Origin: Phoronis ovalis
Lineage: Eukaryota > Phoronida > Phoronidae
DNA: 11,133 nucleotides
Direction: 5' to 3'
Assembly (NCBI GenBank): GCA_028565635.1
Contig: JAOXYB010056079.1
Location: 1 to 11,133 of the forward strand
Shown: positions 1 through 9,500 of the stretch, piece by piece
Position numbering within the stretch: the stretch's first letter is position 1
Layout: each line of letters begins with the position of its first letter
Notes under the pieces: generated by a model
Told to the model about the DNA's origin: nothing
The model's database searches: none
What the model saw: only the letters and a program-made list of their open reading frames with translations
Made by a program: the position numbers and the translations under genes

Positions 1-419
1 CCACCTGTTGAGAAAGCTGTTTTGGTCTGTAAATGTCACACCCAGACTTTTGATAGAGAAACTGTAAAATGCACTTATACATAGAAGGGTATCTACCTCG
101 TTTTCACTTTGATGTTTTGTCTTGAATCTTGAAACAAATAGATCTTTTCAAGCACGTCATCCTTTCATACCTATGTCGTTTAAAGTTTTAAGACACCACT
201 AGATTGAAACTTATCTTGATTGTTCACCAGGTAGGTCATTTTGCTTAGATGAAACTGTCATGAAAGTGAGTACAGCATTGAAATGTGTATTGCTGTCCCT
301 TAATACCAGCATACTGTTCTGCATAATACTGCTTTGTGGTAAAAAAACTATGCAATCCGAAATAACCTTCCTTTAAAGTAAAATTTTCTTAGTCAAAAGA
401 AATTACTTTAAAGATCTGA
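1..419 (-). other. 3' UTR and/or 3' flank of HLTF
   Basis: This is the sequence after the HLTF stop codon. I see no ORF of note and no AATAAA or ATTAAA on the minus strand here. The true polyadenylation site therefore either uses a variant signal or lies beyond the window. A hairpin occupies 371-413. Confidence 0.6.
371..413 (-). repeat. Inverted repeat / predicted 3' UTR hairpin
   Basis: The arms CTTTAAAGTAA (371-381) and TTACTTTAAAG (403-413) are perfect 11-nt reverse complements. On the mRNA strand the stem continues inward with UUUCUU pairing to AAGAAA across a 3-nt bulge, leaving a 6-nt loop (UUGACU). It begins 6 nt after the HLTF stop codon. The stem is AU-rich, so stability is moderate. 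Confidence 0.65.
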
Positions 420-569
420 TTAAATGTTTATCAAGTTCTTGATGTCATTAATTCTGTCACGTCGTCTTTGTTCTGCATCTTTCTTGGATTTAAATGCTCC
501 TTTCATAAGCTGACGCTTCTTTTCTTGCAAATCCAACATGCGCTCTTCGACAGAATCTTCTACTATAAA
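420..569 (-). CDS. HLTF: HLTF terminal exon with stop codon
   Basis: The exon has 49 codons plus TAA at 422-420. It encodes residues 838-886: [20 protein letters not shown], then [10 protein letters not shown] and a basic helix, ending KNLINI. The length and ending match the C-terminus of HLTF proteins, which stop soon after an '...I-x-x-[IL]-[RK]-x-L-I' helix. The acceptor is CATTTTCTAG at 570-571. Confidence 0.95.
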   Translation of the reverse strand, partial: FIVEDSVEERMLDLQEKKRQLMKGAFKSKKDAEQRRRDRINDIKNLINI

Positions 570-3500
570 CTAGAAAATGAGCAAGCAATACTGAATATCA
601 TCTAGTAATCTAACAAACATCAAACAAGTAAAGTATTCCTTCTTATAAAATTGTGGTTAAACGCTTCTTTGTCAGAAAATTGTAATAAACAGATATCAGT
701 TGCTATTTGATTTTCTGTTGATTAAGAGATAATAGCATAATAAACAAACCACTGTAAAGAAGGTTTTGTTTGCTTATTATTTTTATTTTCATAATTATGA
801 GAAAAAAACAGTATTTGCTTGAAGGAGTCCTGGTCAATGTCATGATGAGCTGCCATTTAACAGATTAATGTTTTCTCCTGCTTGCCAGGATAATTGTCAC
901 GATATTGGTGGTTATTTTGTTACTTGGATTCCTTCTGTGGGAGGAGAAATTAATTGGATAAGAATTAAGAGATATTTGAGACATGAAATTGGCAAATATT
1001 TGAGAACTGTATTTTGGAGCACTCTGAGACATAAATAGGTTAAAAGGGCACCTATGTGTGGGATTTCTGCTGGAGTCCAATAATTTGGTGCCAATTGCGT
1101 GTCAAGAATTTTATGTATGGTTCCTCTGATGGTGAAAAATCAGTCCATGTTAATAATAGAACATTTGAAGCTATCATTGAAGAATGTTTTATGTCCAAAT
1201 TTGATCAAAATTGCATTAAAAGCTATGGAAGATGTAATACTAGTTTCGTCACATATTTTCTTCTACAAGCTGACATATTAATGATGGACTCCAAGTCTTC
1301 TGTTGCCCGGACTATTATGATGTTTTCAGCAAAGTGAAACTATTGAGAAAAAAAAAAAAAAAAATTTAATATCAAAGCTTTTGAAATGTTGTCACATTTT
1401 ATCAGTGTAGGCGATCTCTGGTGACGAGAAACTTCAATATTTATCTTTCCAATCAAATGAGTGTGAATGGGGGGGGGGGTGTTATATCAAATTCTTTTAC
1501 TGGAAACCTTCATAACATTTATTTTAAGTTGTCATTTCACTTTTAACAATTATAGTACCTTAGTTATAACAACATCTCTTGTCTGCCCCAGACGATGACA
1601 CCTGTCAAAGCATTGCTCCTCTGATGCTGGGTTCCATGCCTAAGGAAACAAAAACAATATAGAGCATGTAGTGTTTTTACATGTAGCATTGTACCCACTG
1701 TTGTGACTCATATTTTACTATATCATATCATCAATCCCTAAAACAATTTTTTTTAAATCAGCATGACTGTCATGCAGAGACACAATTTCGAATACAAAAT
1801 TTCTTCGAAACTGTCTCTATTAATCACTTAATATTTATCTGTGAAATTAGTGCATAAATACAAAGGAAATCTTGATTTCTACTTGGCTATCTGGGTGCAG
1901 TTTTTATCGTGTCAATAAGTTGAGTTATAAAGTAAAACTTACGGGATCCATCAGAAATACACGGGAAGCTGCAGTTAAGTTAAGGCCAACACCCCCGGCT
2001 TTCAAAGACAGTAGAAAAATTGTGGGAGAACCCTGGGCCTGATCCATGAAGGTTTCAATGGCAATGACTCGCTGACGTTGAGACATCTGACCATCCAGTC
2101 GAGCAAACTTGAAACCATTCTGCCTAAAAAATTATCAATCAATACAAGATAAAACATTAAAGATGTAAATTCTGTAATCTATTATATTTACAGTATGAAT
2201 CTAAGCTTCTGACTAAGGAATAACTTATAAATTTATTTAGACTATTATAAGAACTTATCATAAGTTGTTTATTATTGCCCGAGTTTAAAAAAACCTTCCT
2301 TAGAAAAGACCGTAAAATGCTTCTTTAGAATCTATTCTGGACGACCCCTTAGGAGCATTTCCTTAGCTTATCAAATTTTACATTAAAATCTTTTGGGAAA
2401 GGAATAAGCTTTTTCATTACAAAGTAAACGAGAGAATAAACAAGCATACTTGAGAGGAGTTTCTAGTACACTCAACAATGCTGTAAACTGAGACACTATG
2501 ATACTCTTTACAGTTGGGTCTTCTTTACGCAGATTCACTAGTGAAGTCATTAAAGCGTCCACCTAAAATAGTTTGTGCACGTTAAGCATCGGAACATCAT
2601 GTTTATAACAATGTAAATCAAGGAACAATACAGTCTTTGTCATACCATTGTTACGTTTTAAGGCGCCTACAGTTAGATTAATAGCTTGCTAAGTACTAGC
2701 CACCATGTCACTGCCAACAGGAGTGGAAACAGCAACTTCCATGCGATTTAGTTTCAATACAGACTTACTACTGATTGATTAATATCAAGTAAAAACTGAC
2801 ATGGAATATGACGTAATCTGTATTTAGCAAACCTTTGTGATATTACTATAGTTTAATATAAAACTCTTTGGGACACACCTGCTTCTGGACCAAAGTTTTG
2901 GTAGGCATGTCCCAAGGTCAGCGATCATGATGTCTGAAATAGCAGATGTACTGCTGGAAATAAATATGATTACACCTGCAGAATAAGACCACCAGATGTC
3001 AGGTACAGTCAAACCTGTCTATAAATGCCACATAAGAAAGCTGTGGAAATTTGCTATATTAAGGTCTTATAATTACCCACCAATGAGAGATACTTTATAG
3101 GCACTGGCTTTTACATGCAGGTGGGGTTTACAGCAAGTTGGACTGTACTCTGGGTACTTCCTTCTAAATTCTAAGATAAGTAATAATTGCTGAGGTGATA
3201 CCTAGATTAGCATCTAACACATTCTAATAAAGGGATTAATACACTAATTCTACATTAAAAAGCCATACTTTTGCACTAGACTGCCATGTTTGTTTAGAAG
3301 GATCATAGTCTAAATTTCCAGCATCTTGATCGGGTGGTACATCAACTAGAGCAGCAAACATCAGATCTTTACGGCACAGCGGGCAAGGAGCTTTTGGTTC
3401 CTGAAAACAGAAAACAGGATTTTGTGTCTAACAGCAATGAAAAGAGACAAAATCAACTGTTGTAAAAGCAAAAACAAGAATACCATGCAAAGAATGATTT

Positions 3501-6500
3501 TCATAGAACTCCTTGAAAAGACTGTCCTTTGAATCTGTTAAAGCAGCTTCACAAAAATTTCAGTCATGTAGCACTATATAATACTTAGCACATTTTCTCT
3601 CATTATGCAAATATCAATGTGGGGAATTTCATGTGTACAAGCTAGTAAAACTGCGTACCTCATTTACTCCTCCAGTACGTTCTGCACGAATAACCTGTTC
3701 AATACATTGTCGACAATATACGTGTGCACACTTTGTTATGACAGGGTTTTTAAGACCGTCTAGGCATATAGGGCAGTCTTCATCAGATCCCGAGCTTAGC
3801 ACCATTAACAGATTCTGAATAAGTTTTGTTCGCTCATCTTCAGTAATTTCAGAAGATCCTTTCTGCTGAGTAAGATTTTCTATAACAAAGAAAAAAACTG
3901 TTGACAAACAAACAGTCCAGGGGAAAGAGTGTAAATAAGCTGGTAGCATGATCAGGAATTGACTTTTTTTTAGTACCGACCAATTTAAAAAAGTTGGTTC
4001 CACAGATATGACTACCTTAAGACAGTTTGAGGCATAGGGAAAAATGTTTATTTACAGTGTAGCTCAAAACTATCTTCCCTTTAGTCATGATTGAGACATG
4101 TCTATCTTGCATCTCTAGACACAGCAAAGGATGCAATTCAATTGCAAAATCCTGATATTGAATCCAGTCTATGAAATCTGGGATGTGTCTAGGAGATATG
4201 TGACGTGTCTATCAACTCTTGATCGTGTCTATGAAATCTTTCAAGTCTCAGACGGGATTCAATGACTACCGGTTTCAATACAATTAATACATAAAACTAT
4301 ATTAATATTTGCCCGTAGCACACTCCGCATTTGCACTTACACATTAAACACCATTTAGCATTGTTGTACCTATTCATGAGCTAGACTGGTAAGTTGCCGA
4401 AGACAGGGTTGAAGAGATGGTTCACGGTTCTGTAGTCAAAGGCAAAGATTGTACAGACAACGGTGGACAGGGACTTGGTGGAGACTGGACTGGAGTTGAC
4501 AGTAAATCTGGCAAGGAAGAAGTACACGGAGGTGACTGTATGTTTTGCAAGAAAGAAGTATATCCATGTTATGTACACCTTTAATGTACATAAAATAGTA
4601 GTAACTTGCGATTCAATTTAGCTGATGCAGGATTCTGTCACAATTGCTTGCTACATTAAAGTTGATACCGAGATCGGTTAGAAGATTGACTGGCATTGAT
4701 AGAGGAGGTTGATATGACTCCACTTAAAGTGAATGAAGAGGCACTGCTGACGGTTGATTTGACTGGTGTAGACTTGGAGATGTAAGAAGAGTTGATGATA
4801 TAGAAGACATTGTCATTGGTGCAGGTTTGGTGGCGACGGAATGGACGGGAGAGGCAAGAGTGTTTCGTACTTCATGCAGAGATGTCATCTTTACGTAAAG
4901 ATTATGCTTCTAGATAGGCATACAGACAAATTCGACGAAGTCACGAGGCGCTAACATTGCTATTTGATACTTGAAGTCACGAGGCGCTAACATTGCTATT
5001 TGATACTTGAAGTCACGAGGCGCTAACATTGCTATTTGATACTTGAAGTCACGAGGCGCTAACATTGCTATTTGATCCTTGAAGTCACGAGGCGCTAACA
5101 TTGCTATTTGATACTTGAAGTCACGAGGCGCTAACATTGCTATTTGATACTTGTAGTCTATAAAGCAATGACTAGTGTCATAAGCAGTAGTTCTTAAAAT
5201 TACTACCAAATTGCATAAAGAAGACATGGTTTTTAAAAAATCATTATTAAAGGCATTATTTTAGTGTGTCACATTCCTAGCGTTTATCTATTTTATTGTT
5301 TTTATTGTATTTTATCAGCTCTTTAGTTTTTTATTCTACACATATTTTTATCTTTCATATTTTTACTATGTACTTCAGTGCCTTTGAATGACTCTGTTAG
5401 GCACATGGTGCTATATAAGTTTTTATTATTATTTTTTTTTAAAATTAAAGCAACAATTCTTACTTCATTGAATGGTACTTACCAACCAACTGGGATGCCT
5501 TCTGGGCAGCTTTAGCCACCAGGAATGGATGACAGCACAACTGTCTTAATCGCATCAGAATGGCAAGCACTTCACCATAATGGTTGAGTAAGGTGCCCTG
5601 ATGGAAATATCTGAAACAAGACATATCCCAGATCAGAATGTGCTGATTTCAAACTAAATCCAGTAAAGAGTCTGCTAGGTACATCTTAAAAAATAGCCTT
5701 AGATGAGCAAGTTTACTAATTGCCAGAAAATTAATTTGGTACATTTCTTATCAGTGTCTTATGCTTGTGAACAGAAAATGTGCAGGAGTTATAACACTAC
5801 AAAACCATTACTATTATATACACGATCTAGGCATATAAGCTAAGTATCCTTGGCTTGAAAACAAACTCACCTGCTGATGATGAGACGTCCTTCTTTTTGC
5901 ATTGTATCGTAAGTCTTTCTTTCATCTTCAGATAACTTTACTGTCTCTTGGAAGACTTCACGTTTTGGTAGATTAACTAGTGGTTTTCCATCTACTATGG
6001 TGGTTTTCATTCGCCGCATTGCAACCCTTGCCATGAGAGCTTGAATCCTCCTGATAAATGACATTATTTTAAGTATGTAAATTTATGTAAACTATTCAAT
6101 AATTATACTAGGACTATTGATTAGAGCTGTATCAACTGCATCACACCTTGTTTACACTCTGTTGCTGATAGGTTAGTGATAGCAAGCAACTAAAAATTTA
6201 GCCAATAGAATGGGTTAATACAGTTGTACTAGCGAAATGCTTCCTGTAAGTTCAGCGCAAACGATATATTAACAATTAAAATTTGATATTAAAATACTCA
6301 TAATGAGAAGCTTAATTGAGTTCCAAAACAGGAATATTAAAGACTATTCTTGTAAGTATAGCAAGTACAACATTTTAACAAAGAACAAAGATAGGCATCA
6401 TTCCATTATGTTGATACTAACTTGAGAGCACGTTCATCCCCTCTCAATACTGGTCTTTCAATGATCCTTCTCCACCAGCCCCTGTCAGTAAATGGACTTA

Positions 6501-9500
6501 TCTGCAGAAAATTGACTAGTGACCACAAATCTCTCATTGAATTCTGGATCGGAGTGCCTGAACAATGAAAGAACCCTTGTGGATATACATTTGGTTATCG
6601 AAAAGGTTCAGATAAATTAAACTATTCAGTCTAAACTGACCAATACCACAGCTTACTAGAACTGAGTAATATATATATATATATATACTATTTCATTAAA
6701 TTTAACAATCAACATAAATTAAGTGATCATTTGCTTAAAGTGCTTTAACACATATGGATTATTATCTATTTTTAAGATTACTTCTGGCTAAAATAATAAA
6801 GAACAGAGACTTGAATATTAAGAGTTCTGAAAAATAAACCCAGGGAACCCAAGTACACAGGTTTAAATCTAGAACAGTAAAATATGTATTGTTATATTCT
6901 GTGTCATATGGTTTTCCAAATAATAAATATTATCTAGTTATTTTTATCAACATTGAAAAAATAAAAGGACAGCGTACCTGTTAAAATCCATTTCCTCCTA
7001 GCTTTTAGAGCAATTACAGCTTTGGTTTGCTGAGCATTAGGATTACGAATGGTATGACCCTCATCCAGTACAATTCTCAACCAATGAATTTTCTGCAAAA
7101 TCTTTCTAGCCTGCAATATAAGCAATAATAGTAGGACCTGTTCTCGACAGAGTTTCAATTTTCATCCACCATGACAGCTATGACTTCCAAGAGGTATTCA
7201 GTTCCTGATTGCTCAAACTGTTTTAACGGTTTACCTTGTTACAAAAAAAATCAAGACTTGCAACGTCACTGTTCTCTATAATTGTGACTGTAAATATAAC
7301 TGGAAATTCAGTGTAAGTGCTATGAAGTATTATTAATAAAAGAGGAGCACAAAACAGGAAAACCGTTTTGTTAGGTATGTAACAACAGAAAAATACCTTC
7401 CAATCTGAAGACAAGGTGCTGTAGGTTGTCAAGACAACGTCCTGTTCTTCAAGAAGTTTTTTGTTTTTTGTTCTATTAGCACCATACCACATGTGGACTT
7501 CTAACTGTACTGTGTCCTCAACATGCTCTTCTAGCTGATCCTACATATAGCACAGCTGTCAGTATTTCATTTATTAACATTTATACAACCATGTGATGTT
7601 ATTTAACAAGCTTCTACATTTAATGTTCAAATAAATGAAACATGTTCTCTATCTCTAGTAGGATTTTTATTGAAGCGTGATATACTTACCAGCCAATTAC
7701 TCATAACTGATAAAGGACAAACAATCAGAGTGGGTCGAGGGCCGTTACTTTTTGTCCGACCACTGTCTTCACCACACTTGCTGGCTTCTGTAACAAATAT
7801 GTCATTTAGTTCATCAGCCATACTATTATTAACAGGTTAGATTTTATTCAGCTTAACAAATCAGGGGAACTTAGGAAATACTTTATTTTGGACACCTGCT
7901 CTTCAGTTTACAGGAAAATCCCAGCTCAGCTAAGCAAGTTGTGTCAAGTTCAATTGTACAAGAGGTTATTATAATAAACTAGAAAATGTGAAGTAACATA
8001 AATAACTGCAGTTATTACTGCTGACAGTTGTTGAATGATTAGCCTCACTAAGTTTGATATGAAAGTCCGAATATTCCAGTGCCTTACTTGGACTGTTTAT
8101 GACCATTAGGTCGGGCAAGAATTCCTCATCAGGGAAAGTTTGCTCTCGTTTTCTTTTTTTCACACTTCCGACTTGCTGGAGGGAATTATTATCGAGATCA
8201 GGCAGAACGTCATCTTCATCAATTATCTGCCTCTTTCTGGGAGTTCGGCACTGGGCTAAATTGACAACAAACATACAACTAGATAATTAGTTTTACTACA
8301 CATTCTTTATTCATGGTATCATAGACTACGAACTATCAAGATTCAACTAGAACTATTTTTAATTATTTGTCACTGTTGCTGTAATAATCATGTTTAATAA
8401 TTAAACGCAATCGCATATTTTACCGACACCAGCTTGTGCAGTTTGTCATTAAAAAATTCCTTAGCAAATGACTTCTCACAAAATACAGTAATTATAGTGC
8501 AATCAGATAACCATTTTCAACATAGTCTTTTAACATCCTCTGTATCTAATAATTAAACCGCTTCAGAAACATATAGCATATCAAAATTTAATCTGCCGGT
8601 AATAGTCTTAAAATTTTTTGAAAAATATTCTTTTTCAAAATAAAATTATCACTTCAAAGGTTACATTTCAGCAACATATTATTTTACCATAATCTAGGTC
8701 TGGAAGTTCTTCATCTTGTTGACACTCAGTTTGGCACTGAACTGTAGAGAGAGTATTTACATCAGGAAGGTCAAAATTTGGTAGCTGGGGCAGTGGTGGA
8801 TCTGAATAAAAAAACACACTTTTTATAAAAAAGATTGTTAAATTAGAAATAAGTAAATATAACAATTGATTACACAGCTTTAAGAAATAGAAAAAGTTAC
8901 ACTTCACTTGTCATACTTGTGAAAACGGAATCACATAAATTCGAAAAATAATTTCATTGATAAAAAAAGGCTCCCTGGTTACTGTAAACTTATTCCAAAG
9001 CTACAAAATGCCTTTCTGCAATATCAAAATGTGTACATGTTAGTTCTAATAACATATTTAGCATATATTAAAAAATTAAACAAGTTAGTTTGCTAGAATA
9101 AGATTCACCCATTAGAGTATTATGGCCCCTTCAAACAGAGTGCACAAATAAAATTAACTCTAATTTGCATATTTTGAATTAAGGCAATGTTTATAATGCT
9201 ATACATGCCAGCTTATGCATTTACAAATAAAAAAATCTCAGTGTGCTGCATGGAACAAACAGATGTATAATCACCTGGATTTGTTTTGACACTTTCAGCA
9301 CCATCTGTAGCATCATTACTGTTATTATTGTCATTTCTTTGTAGACTTGTTTCTGCAGGCTGCACAGTACCAGCAGTCTTTTTTGTTGGTACCCCTTTGT
9401 TCTCATCCAACCCATCATTGCCAGAATCACTACTGAATCTATACCTAGCAGGTTTCTTAGCCGCCCTAACAGAGATAACAAGCAGTTAACAACACATTTT

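Larger units (their letters stand above)
570..1558 (-). other. Last intron of HLTF (989 bp)
   Basis: This AT-rich intron separates the motif VI exon from the terminal exon. It contains an A17 run and a G11 run, plus open frames on both strands around 865-1337 that match no family I know. I see no RNA gene or regulatory site. Confidence 0.8.
3880..5482 (-). other. Largest HLTF intron (1,603 bp), repeat-rich
   Basis: This intron lies between the LRQxCCHP exon and the RING exon. In order of rising coordinate it holds a 20-bp degenerate array with flanking inverted repeat (4157-4263), a diverged 36-bp duplication (4492-4563) within a purine-rich plus strand (about 4440-4880), a six-copy 36-bp minisatellite (4937-5152) and a retroposon-like tail (up to about 5440). 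No second gene is supported. Confidence 0.8.

Noticed and set aside
865-1094. Two overlapping minus-strand frames in the last intron
   Set aside because: Short, mutually overlapping, low-complexity translations with no domain.
2252-2266. Perfect 7-1-7 palindrome AACTTAT-C-ATAAGTT
   Set aside because: Short palindromes are expected in AT-rich introns; nothing near it suggests function.
3629-4003. A stand-alone 124-residue RING protein
   Set aside because: Only 3659-3879 is exon. The N-terminal part up to the ATG at 4003 is intron read-through upstream of a good acceptor, and two zinc ligands lie in the next exon.
4381-4578. Minus-strand frame with repeated YFFLA segments
   Set aside because: The internal repeat comes from the 36-bp DNA duplication; no family match and no splice context.
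4937-5152. CRISPR array, because of 36-bp repeats
   Set aside because: The units abut with no spacers, and they sit in an intron of an animal gene. It is a minisatellite.
4910-5227. Separate 105-residue protein with 12-residue repeats
   Set aside because: The open frame follows from a period divisible by three in a stop-free unit. It lies inside an intron, with no recognisable domain or splice support.
7627-7821. Internal start codon at 7821 giving a shorter HLTF product
   Set aside because: The ATG lies in intron sequence upstream of a good acceptor at 7788; no promoter signal can be argued from sequence alone.
8099-8290. Plus-strand 63-codon frame opposite linker exon 6
   Set aside because: It is the antisense shadow of a well-supported exon and shows no homology.
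9221-9481. Minus-strand 86-codon frame overlapping exon 4
   Set aside because: It is an alternative frame of exon 4. The other frame joins both neighbours in phase and keeps the HLTF-like motif.
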